Assembly: GCA_965224745.1 (NCBI GenBank)
Contig: CBDCZY010000009.1
Coordinates: 682,001 to 746,000 of the forward strand
Length of the DNA: 64,000 nt
Direction of reading: 5' to 3'
Origin: CBDCZY01 sp965224745
Lineage (GTDB): Bacteria > Pseudomonadota > Gammaproteobacteria > Methylococcales > Methylomonadaceae
Positions within the stretch are counted from its first letter, which is position 1. Each line of letters opens with the position of its first letter. The translations under genes and the position numbers were made by a program. Positions 28,155-37,425 of this stretch are shown one piece after another. Below the pieces are notes generated by a model. That model saw only the letters and a program-made list of their open reading frames with translations, had not been told where the DNA came from and ran no database searches.

Positions 28155-29528
28155 TCCAATTCAGAAATGAGTCTGAAATGTGCATAAAAGTTAAGCCATT
28201 TTTTTCTGTTCAAAAATCTGGTTAAAAAGTTTCTGTCTTTCTTTTTTTAGGATTATAGCGGCCTGATTATCGGTTATTGCCATGGCAACCTGATCGAGTA
28301 TCGCAAAGCTTATTCCCGGTTTCAAATATTTTTCACTGTCAGGTAGTGATTTGAGTTTGTCATAAGGTGTCATCATGTTTTTATAGGGGTATTGCTTAGA
28401 CTGCTTTCCTTTATCGTCGGTGATGATTTCAGGATAAAAGCAGGGCCTGTGATAGTTAACATAGGGGTACAAATACTTGATATTGAATTCATTCAGCCTC
28501 GCAGCCCATCTTTGTGGGATATGGGTATAGCCAAAAACCTTTCTGACCACCGCGGCATTTTTGCCTTCAACCAGTGCATTATCATTGGTTTGTCGGGATC
28601 GTGATTTGGTCATTTCAATCAATAGCTTATTTAACAGGTTCTCTACGGGCTTGTTGATATATTCTGACCCATTGTCAGAGTGAAAACCTTTGATGATAAA
28701 GGGAAAAGTTTCCAGTATTTGTTCAAGCACGGGGATTAAAAAGTGTTCGCTGATTTTTTCAACGGATAAGATCATTTCAAACTGAGTGACTTCATCAACT
28801 ACATTGATATGATAAACGCCTTTTTGCTTGTCCTGGTCGCCCTGGTGAACGGTATCAACGCGAAGGTATCCTGGCTGACCGTTGGCTTGTGGTTTTCTTT
28901 TGTCGCCAATGGCGATCTGCCTGGGTTTGGTTTTTTCAAAGTCTCTGCGCTGTAACTGATAGGTTTTTGATGCCCTCAGATTGTAGAGGTGTGAAACAGA
29001 GATTGTCGCCAGCTTTTGATACTGCTTCTCTCCGTACACCTGATAGGAACGCTCAATAAGCTTTTTCACGGCATGACCACAAGGTTTCTCATGCCATTCA
29101 TCAATGTCTGCCAATAATCGAATATCGCGCTGAGAATATTTTCGGTTGAAACCATTGCCTCTTGCTGGGCTGTACCTGACGTAACCGGTCTTTCGGTACT
29201 GCGCGATGAGACGTGTCATCTGCTGGCGGGAATAACCGGTTAGCTTAATCAGAAACCGACTAATGATGCCCTTGTCTTTTTTATTGCAGGACAGGTAGTT
29301 GAATTTAACGAGTCCCTTTTGGATCAATTGATACCGCTCAGCTTTATTACCCGGTATCGAATAGGCTATCGATTGGTTGCCCTGTAAAAAGGATTCGAGG
29401 TGCTCTATTTGGGTTAAATTATCGATGTTCATAATCATTTTCATAAAGTGGATTATGAACAGAAAAGCTATTTCAGGCTCATTTTATACTGGAAATAAGG
29501 AGTCGTTTCAGACTCATTTCATATTGGA
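28155..29528 (-). mobile_element. Integrase-type insertion sequence, about 1.37 kb
   Basis: The left end TCCAATTCAGAAATGAGTC(TGAAA) at 28155-28178 and the reverse complement of the right end at 29506-29528 (TCCAATATGAAATGAGTC...) match with one indel. A second internal copy of the right-end motif lies at about 29470-29492. The element carries a single transposase. No clear target duplication is visible. A solo right end of the same element occurs at 42318-42387. Confidence 0.75.
28191..29444 (-). CDS. DDE integrase-core transposase (IS3/IS481 superfamily)
   Basis: 417 residues, apparently intact. The N-terminal helix-turn-helix region (about 50-130) contains LTGYSRQQMTRLIAQYR. The DDE integrase core (about 190-320) supplies Asp in RVDTVHQGD, Asp in FHSDNGSEY and Glu in NALVEGKN. 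The exact IS family cannot be named from sequence alone. It starts close to the right end and ends just inside the left end. Confidence 0.88.
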   Translation of the reverse strand: MKMIMNIDNLTQIEHLESFLQGNQSIAYSIPGNKAERYQLIQKGLVKFNYLSCNKKDKGIISRFLIKLTGYSRQQMTRLIAQYRKTGYVRYSPARGNGFNRKYSQRDIRLLADIDEWHEKPCGHAVKKLIERSYQVYGEKQYQKLATISVSHLYNLRASKTYQLQRRDFEKTKPRQIAIGDKRKPQANGQPGYLRVDTVHQGDQDKQKGVYHINVVDEVTQFEMILSVEKISEHFLIPVLEQILETFPFIIKGFHSDNGSEYINKPVENLLNKLLIEMTKSRSRQTNDNALVEGKNAAVVRKVFGYTHIPQRWAARLNEFNIKYLYPYVNYHRPCFYPEIITDDKGKQSKQYPYKNMMTPYDKLKSLPDSEKYLKPGISFAILDQVAMAITDNQAAIILKKERQKLFNQIFEQKKMA

Positions 29529-29639
29529 CAAGACTGAGACTGGACTTTCATCAACTAACTGACTATCATGCCAGATACCGTTCCGGTCGTTGCTATCTAA
29601 GGCAACTTAACAATGACGTTAGCTTTTAAAGGAAACCTA

Positions 29640-30689
29640 ATGTTTATAACAAAAAACATTGAAACATATAACACGGTTGCAATCACAATATTTCTACTCG
29701 GATGTATGGGGCTTGTCTCCGTAATTGTTTTTGATAAACTGTATTGGAGTACAGACGTTTTTTCAGAGGGATGGCCAGATTTTTCCCTTGGCTATTTAAT
29801 TCGTAGTTTTGTAATTTTTACTTCTATTCTTGCCATATTTTGGAGTTTGATTGGTAATAGTAAACCCAGTTTGATATTGGATAGAAGTAACGAAGTGCCT
29901 TTTGAACGATTGAGCATATTAGGGGCACTGTCTCTTTCAGTTATCTTTTTATTTCTATTTATCTTTTTATCTTCACTATTTAGCAGGCTTTCTTTGGAAG
30001 ACGGCCCTGTAGAATGGGGGTCTGCCTTATTTCTTTTCGGAAGTAGTATTGTCATTGCTATTGCTTTTTTAAAGAGCCGCAATGCTCTAAAGATGCAAAA
30101 AGTTACTCACTTATCTCTAGCTTTCTTGTCTTTTGTATTCTTCTTTGTTGCTATGGAGGAAATATCTTGGTTTGAACGAGTGCTGGAAATCGAAGTACCA
30201 AATGTGCAGCGTGAAATAAATATACACAACTTTGCAACCAGTTATTTCGAAAACGCATACTATTCTGGAACTTTTTTATTCTTGGTTTTTTTACCTTTTG
30301 CAAGGTTCTTGTTTCCATTTGTGTCCAATAATGAATACCTCAGAATTTTCGTGCCACGTCCGTTTGTTGGGATTATTGGTTCTATCGCTTGCGCGTATAA
30401 TTTTGACATGTGGAATATTATTTTTACTCAAATAGCATTTTTTTCTTGCCTAGTAATTTTATTAGCATTTGCTGTATTTAGTAGTAAACGAATAGAAAGA
30501 TATATCATATTATCTGCCCTGTTTATTGTTGTTACCACTCAAGTTTTATTTTTAGCTTATGGTGAAAATTTTGTTCGTTTATGGGAGGTTACAGAATACA
30601 AAGAGCTCTTTATTCCACTGGCATTTTTTATATATTCTTTGGATGTACTCTCTTATATTAACCGAGAATATTTGCCTGAAAAAAGCTAA
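29640..30689 (+). CDS. Multi-pass membrane protein with an EEISWFER motif, unknown function
   Basis: About 349 residues from ATG 29640, chosen because AAAGGA lies 6 bases upstream; ATG 29613 is possible. About nine membrane helices are predicted by eye. A conserved-looking loop reads VAMEEISWFERVLEIEVP followed by EINIHNFAT; similar EEISWGQR...E.N.HN motifs occur in uncharacterised integral membrane proteins. The first codons lie about 110 bp from an intact IS, so it may be part of the accessory island. Confidence 0.7.
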   Translation: MFITKNIETYNTVAITIFLLGCMGLVSVIVFDKLYWSTDVFSEGWPDFSLGYLIRSFVIFTSILAIFWSLIGNSKPSLILDRSNEVPFERLSILGALSLSVIFLFLFIFLSSLFSRLSLEDGPVEWGSALFLFGSSIVIAIAFLKSRNALKMQKVTHLSLAFLSFVFFFVAMEEISWFERVLEIEVPNVQREINIHNFATSYFENAYYSGTFLFLVFLPFARFLFPFVSNNEYLRIFVPRPFVGIIGSIACAYNFDMWNIIFTQIAFFSCLVILLAFAVFSSKRIERYIILSALFIVVTTQVLFLAYGENFVRLWEVTEYKELFIPLAFFIYSLDVLSYINREYLPEKS

Positions 30690-31241
30690 CATCAATATGA
30701 CCGCCCACTATTGATGTAATAACCCTTTCCAGGACACAAACTTACAAAGTTTAGAGACGGCATTTAAAACGCGCAAGGTGGTGATGGAATAATCTGGAAC
30801 TATGGGCTTTATCCAGCGTATTTCCTCAGCGAAGTCTACATGCTGGGTAACTTTTTTTACCAAATCGCGCTCCTGAGAGCCATTTTCAGTTGGCTCTTTC
30901 TCCATGCGTGTTTTTTCATCAAAAACATGCTTCTCAGTTCTTTCGATAACAGCTTTCGGTTTCGAATATTTATTCGATCCAGACAGAAGTAGTAGATTTA
31001 ACCCCAGTTCTCGGACTGTTTGAACGATGGACTGATCTGATTCGAATACTAACTTAACAGAAGTAAGCGCACTTTTTCCTAACGAAACATACGATTGCAG
31101 GGTAAACTTTCTCGTTACGATACATGTTTTGGTTACACAGATAACAGGAAAAAATAATTTATATTTAATATCAATTCTTTACGGACTTAACTCATACCAT
31201 AGCTAGGCCGAACAACTTTCTTCATTTTCAACATAATAACA
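30690..31241. other. 550-bp gap with a start-less minus-strand open frame
   Basis: On the minus strand a frame stays open from about 31155 to 30708 (about 150 codons), but the first ATG is only at 30905. The part before it includes the short piece LNLLLLSGSN, with no recognised family. It may be a 5'-truncated relic. The right end of the gap should hold the promoter of the gene at 31242. Confidence 0.35.
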
Positions 31242-31802
31242 ATGTCAATGAATTCACCCAACCCTCAGAAACCGAGCATTTCAAGCCAACTGCAAGCAAC
31301 TTTAAGCAAAGTTATTCCTTTGGTTAACCACCTTACAAAACCTTTGTTGGTTACGCTATTACTGGGTTTTCTGGCAGCCAGTTGGTCCTTCATTTGGCTA
31401 TACGTATTGCAGCAAGCTTCGTTAACACTTTCCATCGTCATTGCCCTAATTGCTTTATGTCCCGTCTTAATATTGTTGCAACTTTGGCTAGCATTAAAAA
31501 ACCTGCAAGATTTACCTGATACAGTTCAGGACATAACTCAAGACGTCAGACAAGACCTAAAAACGAAATGGCAATCATTCTCAAGAGAACAAACCAAATC
31601 CTTAAGTGTTTTTGGTGGGTTAAAAAACTTATTTCAAATCAGGTCTCTCACTAAGGATTTAGACGATGTGTTACTGCATTCCTTTCAGATTGGCTTGTTA
31701 ATTAATCCATTTTTCTTATTGTTAGCGATCATTTCTTTTGTTCTGGTTGTAGTATTTATTTTTTTAGGTACAGTTTTAGGAATCATTAGCCTTTTCAGCT
31801 AG
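31242..31802 (+). CDS. Small integral membrane protein, unknown function
   Basis: 186 residues, three to four hydrophobic segments: about 34-52, 57-83, and a C-terminal pair at about 147-183 rich in Val/Ile/Phe. Between them lies an acidic/amphipathic region with DTVQDITQDVRQDLKTKW. No known motif is recognised. Isolated gene. Family unknown. Confidence 0.65.
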   Translation: MSMNSPNPQKPSISSQLQATLSKVIPLVNHLTKPLLVTLLLGFLAASWSFIWLYVLQQASLTLSIVIALIALCPVLILLQLWLALKNLQDLPDTVQDITQDVRQDLKTKWQSFSREQTKSLSVFGGLKNLFQIRSLTKDLDDVLLHSFQIGLLINPFFLLLAIISFVLVVVFIFLGTVLGIISLFS

Positions 31803-31960
31803 TGGACGACCAAGATTAAAGGATCTCGTAGTTAAATTTAGCCCACTTTAAATTTTTATGTCATTGAACAAATCAGAACTAATCGCCAAAGTTTGTATGC
31901 TTAAAGGTAAAATGACCCGCTGATGCTCATAACTCAAACATAAATCATAGAGAATCAAAA

Positions 31961-32686
31961 ATGCCTATCGATATTTTACTGACCGTAGTTATTACTTCAA
32001 TCATTCAGTCTATTTTTGGTGTCGGAGTTTTGCTATTTGGTACACCTTTGTTGTTATTATTTGGTTATAGCTATATCAATGCGTTAATTATTCTGTTGCC
32101 TATCTCTGTGGCCATCAATTCTTTGCAGATCGCTAAACATCACAATCAGATAGATAGCAGTTTCTACAAGCAAGTCTTAATTTTTACCATTCCACTGGTT
32201 GTGTTTTTCTTATTCCTGGTAACCACGACCAAAATAAACATCAATATTATTGTTGGTGTGTTTCTTATTTTTGTCGCACTTAAAAGCTTTTACACAAAAA
32301 TTGAAGCATTATTGGAAAAAATGTTTACCTATGAAAAAAGTTATCTGATGGCAATGGGGATAGTTCACGGACTAACTAATTTAGGTGGCTCGCTACTTAC
32401 GGCCGCGGTTCACGCCAAACAATATACCAAAGACATTACCAGGGTGACGGTAGCCGCCTGTTATGCAACCTTTGCAGTATTTCAGATTGGTACGTTGTTC
32501 TTTTCAGGAAAGAGCTTTGATGTTTCTTTGAATCAAAATATGATCTTTTTGACAGTAGGTTTGTTGGTTTTCGTTATCACTGATGAAACCGTGTACACAA
32601 ATATTGATAACCAAAAATACAGCAAGTATTTTGCGTCTTTTTTGTTTGTATCCGGTGTGTTGTTAATCATTAAAGCAATGGGATGA
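31961..32686 (+). CDS. TauE/SafE-family permease
   Basis: 241 residues with about seven to eight membrane helices and the family pattern QSIFGVGVLLFGTPLLLLFGYSY in the first repeat and GIVHGLTNLGGSLLTAA in the second. TauE/SafE proteins export sulphite or sulpho-organic acids or take up small anions. No sulphur gene is adjacent, so the substrate is unknown. Confidence 0.85.
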   Translation: MPIDILLTVVITSIIQSIFGVGVLLFGTPLLLLFGYSYINALIILLPISVAINSLQIAKHHNQIDSSFYKQVLIFTIPLVVFFLFLVTTTKININIIVGVFLIFVALKSFYTKIEALLEKMFTYEKSYLMAMGIVHGLTNLGGSLLTAAVHAKQYTKDITRVTVAACYATFAVFQIGTLFFSGKSFDVSLNQNMIFLTVGLLVFVITDETVYTNIDNQKYSKYFASFLFVSGVLLIIKAMG

Positions 32687-32732
32687 TGATGTTATACTTC
32701 ACGCGACCACGGATGTGGAGCCAGAAAAATAG

Positions 32733-33071
32733 TTACCCGGGGGGCCATTTCATTTGTCTCCCACCCAAGAGATGAATATGTAAGTGATATACTTCTTGAC
32801 CGCCAAAACGATTGCAGTTTATGACGGTACGATAGCCTTGCTCGGTTAAATCCTCTTGAGCGGCTAGTTTGGGTACCAGGCAAAGAAGTTCTCCAGCTAA
32901 CGCTTGATCGGTCAACTCATCCAAGGTAGCTACGTGAGCCTTGGGAACAATCAGGATATGCGTTGGAGCCTGGGGATTGATATCTCGAAAGGCCAGTAGA
33001 TGATCATTCTCAAAAACAATATCGGACTTAATCTCACCGGCCACCATTTTACAGAACAAACAATCAGTCAT
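32733..33071 (-). CDS. HIT-family (HinT-like) nucleotide-binding protein
   Basis: 112 residues. CLFCKMVAGEI at the start gives two Cys of a zinc site, and VYHLHIHLLGGRQM near the end is the histidine triad. It is expected to hydrolyse AMP-linked compounds. It is 34 bp downstream of recR on the same strand and probably shares the dnaX-ybaB-recR transcript. Confidence 0.94.
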   Translation of the reverse strand: MTDCLFCKMVAGEIKSDIVFENDHLLAFRDINPQAPTHILIVPKAHVATLDELTDQALAGELLCLVPKLAAQEDLTEQGYRTVINCNRFGGQEVYHLHIHLLGGRQMKWPPG

Positions 33072-33104
33072 AATGCAGTCCTAAAATAAGTTTAAAGATG
33101 TGCT

Positions 33105-33701
33105 CTATAGCGCTTTTCTGCCACTGAATGCGTGCGATAGAGTACCGCTATCAATATATTCCAATTCACCGCCCATAGGTACGCCATGAGCAAGCCGGGT
33201 GGCGATAACGCTTTGATTAGAGGCAATTTGAGCAATGTAATGTGCGGTCGCTTCTCCTTCAACTGTGGCGTTGTTAGCCAAGATTACTTCCTTAACCTTA
33301 CCGTGAGCCAGGCGGCTTTCCAATAGATCCAAACCTAAATCGTCCGGACCCACACCATCCAGTGGTGAAAGACTACCATGAAGAACAAAGAACAATCCTT
33401 TAAAAACAGTAGCTTGATCTACCACCCAGACATCAGACGGGCTTTCAACAATACATAATAATGATGGATCACGAGAAGGACTGGAACAGGTATCGCAGTT
33501 TTTCTCTTCTGATAATGTGCGGCACATTTCACAGTGGCCAATTTTATCAAGAGCTTGTTGCAGGCTTTTAACTAGCTGTCTGGCGCCGGAACGATTTTTC
33601 TCCAACAAATAAAAAGCCATTCGTTGTGCGGATTTTGGCCCAACACCAGGCAAATAACTAAGCGACTGGATTAAATCACCCAATAAACCGCGTTGATGCA
33701 T
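33105..33701 (-). CDS. recR: Recombination mediator RecR
   Basis: 198 residues. Helix-hairpin-helix LSYLPGVGPKSAQRMAFYLL, zinc finger CEMCRTLSEEKNCDTC and Toprim segment LCIVESPSDVWVVDQATVFKG. With RecO it loads RecA onto gapped DNA. It lies one base from ybaB, as in the standard dnaX-ybaB-recR operon. Confidence 0.97.
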   Translation of the reverse strand: MHQRGLLGDLIQSLSYLPGVGPKSAQRMAFYLLEKNRSGARQLVKSLQQALDKIGHCEMCRTLSEEKNCDTCSSPSRDPSLLCIVESPSDVWVVDQATVFKGLFFVLHGSLSPLDGVGPDDLGLDLLESRLAHGKVKEVILANNATVEGEATAHYIAQIASNQSVIATRLAHGVPMGGELEYIDSGTLSHAFSGRKAL

Positions 33702-33702
33702 A

Positions 33703-34026
33703 CTAAAATGGCATTTTAAAGCCGGGCGGTATCGGCATTCCAGCGGTCAGCCCAACCATTTTTTCTTCTTTCATCTTAGCGACTTTTCGAATTGTATCGT
33801 TAATTGCTGCTGCTACCATATCTTCCAGCATATCCCTGTCCTCAGTAACCAACGATTCATCTATAGAAACCTTTCGTACTTCCCTTTTCCCAGTCATGAT
33901 AATTTGAACCAGACCACCACCAGATTCGCCTTTAACTTCCATAGCACCAAGTTCCTCCTGAGCCTTTTGCAAATTCTCCTGAAATTGTTGGGCTTGCTGC
34001 ATGATATTTCCCAATGCATTCTTCAT
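33703..34026 (-). CDS. ybaB: YbaB/EbfC nucleoid-associated protein
   Basis: 107 residues, dimeric DNA-binding protein. It has MQQAQQFQENLQKAQEEL at the start, GESGGGLVQIIMTGKREV, and the conserved end GLTAGMPIPPGFKMPF. It lies between dnaX and recR in the conserved operon. Confidence 0.96.
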   Translation of the reverse strand: MKNALGNIMQQAQQFQENLQKAQEELGAMEVKGESGGGLVQIIMTGKREVRKVSIDESLVTEDRDMLEDMVAAAINDTIRKVAKMKEEKMVGLTAGMPIPPGFKMPF

Positions 34027-34055
34027 AACTCACCTCTTCTTTAATAACTAACGAT

Positions 34056-35645
34056 TTATTTCTTAATTGGCTCTATAGAACCTGGTATGACTTTAGCATT
34101 AAATGCCTTTTTTAACGCTGTTACATTAGCATCTTGCTCTATCGCTAACTCAGCTTTTTTTTGTGTTTCTTTTGTTTGTAGATCCTTTTGAACAGCGGGA
34201 GATTCCATTCCACTTACACCAACTTCAATCAACAGCTTAATCGGTTGTCCAAAAAATGATTGCAGTGCTTGTTGCAGTTTTTCTTCAATTCTAGCACTGA
34301 GCAATTGTTTGTGTCCTTCGTCGAGTACTAATCGGCATGATTTGCCATCCATACTATCTAGTACACAGTGATTAGCAAGCTCCCTAGTTAGACCTTTTAA
34401 ATTAAGCGCGGGAATAATCTCCCCCCAATCACCTACTGTGGCCGTACCTGTTGAGCCTTGCATTATCTCTGTTGCTATCTCTTTCTTTGATTCACTTTTT
34501 TTCTCTAACAGCTTTTTACTCTCTGGCTTATTAACAGGCTCAACACTCTCAGCTTTACTCTCTTGTCTGGGACAAAACGCCAGCATTCGCAACATCACCA
34601 TTTCAAAACCGCTGCGATAATCAGGCGCTAATTTCATATCACCCTGACCGACCAGCCCGATCTGATAATACAATTGGATTTCTTCTGGGCTCAAAGCCTT
34701 TGCAAGCATTTTGATGGCTTCTTGATGCGGCTCTTGATCCAGCAATGACGGGACAATCTGAACTAAAGCAGCCCGATGGAGTAATTGTAAGATTTGTTGG
34801 AGCACATTCTCGAAATTTGACGTCCACTGAGCAAGATCTTCAATTTTTGCTATCAGCTTCTTTGCATCCTGCTCAGCCACACATGTCAGTAGCTCCAACA
34901 CTGGTTTTCGAGCAACCGTCCCCAGCATCTGCTGAACATGCTCCTCAGTCACTTGACCATCTCCATGAACAATCGCCTGATCCAACAGACTTAAAGCATC
35001 ACGCATACTTCCATCGGCCGCATAAGCTAGTAAGCGAAGCGCTGCTGGTTCTTGTGATATTTGTTCGTGCTTCAGAATTTTTTCTAATTGGCCGAAAATT
35101 TCATCGGGAGATAAACGCTTCAAATTAAATTGAATACAACGTGATAAAACAGTGACCGGAATCTTTTGCGGATCTGTGGTTGCCAACAAAAATTTAACGT
35201 GTTCAGGCGGTTCTTCCAGAGTTTTCAACAGCGCGTTAAAGCTATGTCCTGATAGCATATGCACTTCATCAATCAAGTAAATTTTATATTGGCCCTGGTG
35301 CGGCGCATACTGAATGTTATCCAGTAATTCGCGGGTATCCTCTACTTTTGTTCTGGAAGCAGCATCGATTTCCAGCAAATCAAGAAAGCGCCCTTCATCA
35401 ACGCTCTTACAAACTTCACACTGGCCACACGCAACCGCTTCTTTCTGGTTTGGGCAATTGAGAGTTTTGGCTAGAATTCTAGCTAATGTTGTTTTACCGA
35501 CACCTCGAGTTCCGGTAAACAAATAAGCATGATGGAGGCGATTAAATTGAAGCGCGTTAACGAGGCATTTAACAACATGTTCTTGCCCAACAATTTCGTC
35601 AAACCTTTGGGGCCGCCATTTCCTAGCAAAAACCTGATAACTCAT
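34056..35645 (-). CDS. dnaX: DNA polymerase III tau (and possibly gamma) subunit
   Basis: About 529 residues from ATG 35645, the start matching MSYQVFARKWRPQ. The AAA+ clamp-loader core shows GTRGVGKTTLARILAKTLNC, the zinc site CGQCEVC, DEVHMLSGHSFNALLKTLEEPPEHV (DExx) and the sensor-1 arginine finger region SRCIQFNL. The C-terminal tau-specific part (domain IV/V) is present. A slippage run of seven A residues lies after residue 381 (see finding). It heads the operon with ybaB and recR. Confidence 0.97.
   Translation of the reverse strand: MSYQVFARKWRPQRFDEIVGQEHVVKCLVNALQFNRLHHAYLFTGTRGVGKTTLARILAKTLNCPNQKEAVACGQCEVCKSVDEGRFLDLLEIDAASRTKVEDTRELLDNIQYAPHQGQYKIYLIDEVHMLSGHSFNALLKTLEEPPEHVKFLLATTDPQKIPVTVLSRCIQFNLKRLSPDEIFGQLEKILKHEQISQEPAALRLLAYAADGSMRDALSLLDQAIVHGDGQVTEEHVQQMLGTVARKPVLELLTCVAEQDAKKLIAKIEDLAQWTSNFENVLQQILQLLHRAALVQIVPSLLDQEPHQEAIKMLAKALSPEEIQLYYQIGLVGQGDMKLAPDYRSGFEMVMLRMLAFCPRQESKAESVEPVNKPESKKLLEKKSESKKEIATEIMQGSTGTATVGDWGEIIPALNLKGLTRELANHCVLDSMDGKSCRLVLDEGHKQLLSARIEEKLQQALQSFFGQPIKLLIEVGVSGMESPAVQKDLQTKETQKKAELAIEQDANVTALKKAFNAKVIPGSIEPIKK
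34496..34502 (-). promoter_or_regulatory. Candidate dnaX frameshift/slippage site
   Basis: On the coding strand the codons GAG AAA AAA AGT GAA contain seven A residues. A -1 shift or one extra A gives AAG TGA, ending translation at residue 384, after the clamp-loader core. In E. coli a similar run gives the gamma subunit. The motif here is not the canonical A AAA AAG. Confidence 0.5.
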
Positions 35646-35696
35646 TTCGATCAGCAAGTAGGATTACATCAAGACAGAGAAAACCAATTTGGGCGG

Positions 35697-35801
35697 AAAC
35701 CGTACTAGCCACACCCCGGCACACGAATCCTCTGCTGCCGCTGCTCCCTTCCGGGCCTGACGGGGTTCACAAAGTATCATTGCGAGAGGACCAGTACGGC
35801 T
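35697..35801 (-). ncRNA. ffs: Signal recognition particle 4.5S RNA
   Basis: The minus strand has GTCAGGCCCGGAAGGGAGCAG, the conserved apical loop of bacterial SRP RNA, followed by GTGCCGGGGTGTGG. The ends GCCGTACTGG and CTAGTACGGT pair over 10 bp. The position upstream of dnaX and on the same strand is standard in gammaproteobacteria. Exact ends are uncertain by a few bases. Confidence 0.95.
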
Positions 35802-36228
35802 ACCATAGTTAGTCACTCTAAATTAAGAACGGGCATTATCCTAGATTAAATGGGGTATTTCAAGGTAATTGTTGAAATGTAACTATAACATGACCACACC
35901 ATAACCCACGGCAAGTAGCTCTACTTCATCTTGTTCGAACTGAATCCCTAATAAATCAGTTCCTGTGATTGGCAAGTATTATCCTCTGAGTTGGGCCACA
36001 AATTTTTGTTGCCCCCTCGCCTTTTTCTATGTTGTTAACTTCGAAAAAGTCCTATAAACATGACGAGGTTCGCATTTAACAACTCTTCTACCTTCCACTA
36101 TTGCCATCTTATCTTAAACTTATTGTCTGTTGCCAAGAGGTTTGATTAATTCAAAAAAACAAATAACCGCTTCCTACCCTGTTTACAAAATGCTCACCAA
36201 TTTAAAACAATACTATTGAGGAAAACAT
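35802..36228. other. Gap between ffs and pilU paralogue
   Basis: No supported gene. On the minus strand around 35880-35965 a short piece reads GIQFEQDEVELLAVGYGVV, weakly like the end of a YbjQ-type domain, but stops flank it. The right edge carries the GAGGA ribosome site for the next gene. Confidence 0.35.
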
Positions 36229-37413
36229 ATGAATTTTAAAGACTATCTTAAAAAATTAGTCCAAGATGACGGATCTGACTTGTATTTAACGGCTGATGCC
36301 CCGCCCTCGGCCAAATTTCAAGGACAATTACAACCGATCGATTCCATTATCATGACCAAAGAGCAAATTAAGGATATTGCTTACAGCCTGATGGATCAAG
36401 ACCAACAAGCTGAGTTCGAAAACAAACCTGAAATGAATCTTGCTATTTCCGAGGAAGGTATCGGACGGTTTAGGATTAATATATTTAAACAACGGAATGC
36501 CCTGGCCATGGTAATTCGTAACATCAAGGTTGAAATCCCTAACGCTGATAAATTGGGATTACCTCACGTCTTAAAAGACGTCATTATGTCAAAGAATGGT
36601 CTAATTCTTTTTGTAGGTGGAACGGGCTCAGGCAAATCAACCTCCTTGGCTGCGCTCATTGATCACCGCAATAGCACGTCATCTGGTCATATTATTACCA
36701 TTGAAGATCCTATCGAATACATTCATCCGCATAAAAAATCCTTGGTAAATCAACGTGAAGTCGGCGTTGATACTGATTGCTATGAAGATGCGCTACAAAA
36801 CACTCTACGCCAAGCACCAGATGTCATTCTTATCGGTGAAATAAGATCTCAAGAAACCATGGAACACGCACTTGCTTTCGCAGAAACCGGCCATTTGTGT
36901 CTTTCAACATTACACGCCAACAATGCAAACCAGGCTTTAGATAGAATCATCAATTTTTTTCCCGAAGAACGACGCCACCAATTATTGATGGATTTATCGT
37001 TAAATCTAAAAGCTTTTGTTTCACAAAGATTAGTTCCTACTGTCGACGGCAAACGAGTTGCAGCGATTGAAATCCTGTTGGGCACCTCTTTGATCAAAGA
37101 CTTAATCATGAAAGGCGAAGTCCATAGTATAAAAGAAGTCATGGAAAAATCTGAAGAAGTAGGCATGCAAACCTTTGACAGTCATTTGTTCAAACTTTAC
37201 AAACAGGGCGCTATTTCCTTGGAGGAAGCGCTCAGAAACTCAGACTCTCCCAATAATTTGAAACTGAAAATCAATCTGAGCCAAGATAGAAGTGCATCAA
37301 TGGAAAACGAAACACAAGTAGAAAAAGGCTCTGAGCAGAGCGGCTCAGCACTGGATGGCCTCTCCTTAAAGCCCATAGAACAAGAAAAAGAAGAAGATGT
37401 GGAACAACACTAA
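36229..37413 (+). CDS. Second PilU-type type IV pilus ATPase
   Basis: 394 residues, with the PilU order: N-terminal domain, Walker A GGTGSGKST at about 130-138, ILIGEIRSQETM, and HLCLSTLHANNANQALDRII. The tail from about 345 is Glu/Ser-rich and longer than in the 5-kb pilU. It stands alone, not with pilT. A strong AGGAAAA ribosome site precedes the ATG. Paralogy to pilU is clear; the role of a separate copy is not known. Confidence 0.93.
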   Translation: MNFKDYLKKLVQDDGSDLYLTADAPPSAKFQGQLQPIDSIIMTKEQIKDIAYSLMDQDQQAEFENKPEMNLAISEEGIGRFRINIFKQRNALAMVIRNIKVEIPNADKLGLPHVLKDVIMSKNGLILFVGGTGSGKSTSLAALIDHRNSTSSGHIITIEDPIEYIHPHKKSLVNQREVGVDTDCYEDALQNTLRQAPDVILIGEIRSQETMEHALAFAETGHLCLSTLHANNANQALDRIINFFPEERRHQLLMDLSLNLKAFVSQRLVPTVDGKRVAAIEILLGTSLIKDLIMKGEVHSIKEVMEKSEEVGMQTFDSHLFKLYKQGAISLEEALRNSDSPNNLKLKINLSQDRSASMENETQVEKGSEQSGSALDGLSLKPIEQEKEEDVEQH

Positions 37414-37425
37414 GCAGTAAGACAA

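Noticed and set aside
28001..28213. Minus-strand 70-residue open frame at the IS left end
   Set aside because: It runs through the IS terminal repeat and overlaps the transposase end in another frame; no family match.
35880..35965. YbjQ-like fragment upstream of the pilU paralogue
   Set aside because: Too short, flanked by stops, similarity only by eye.
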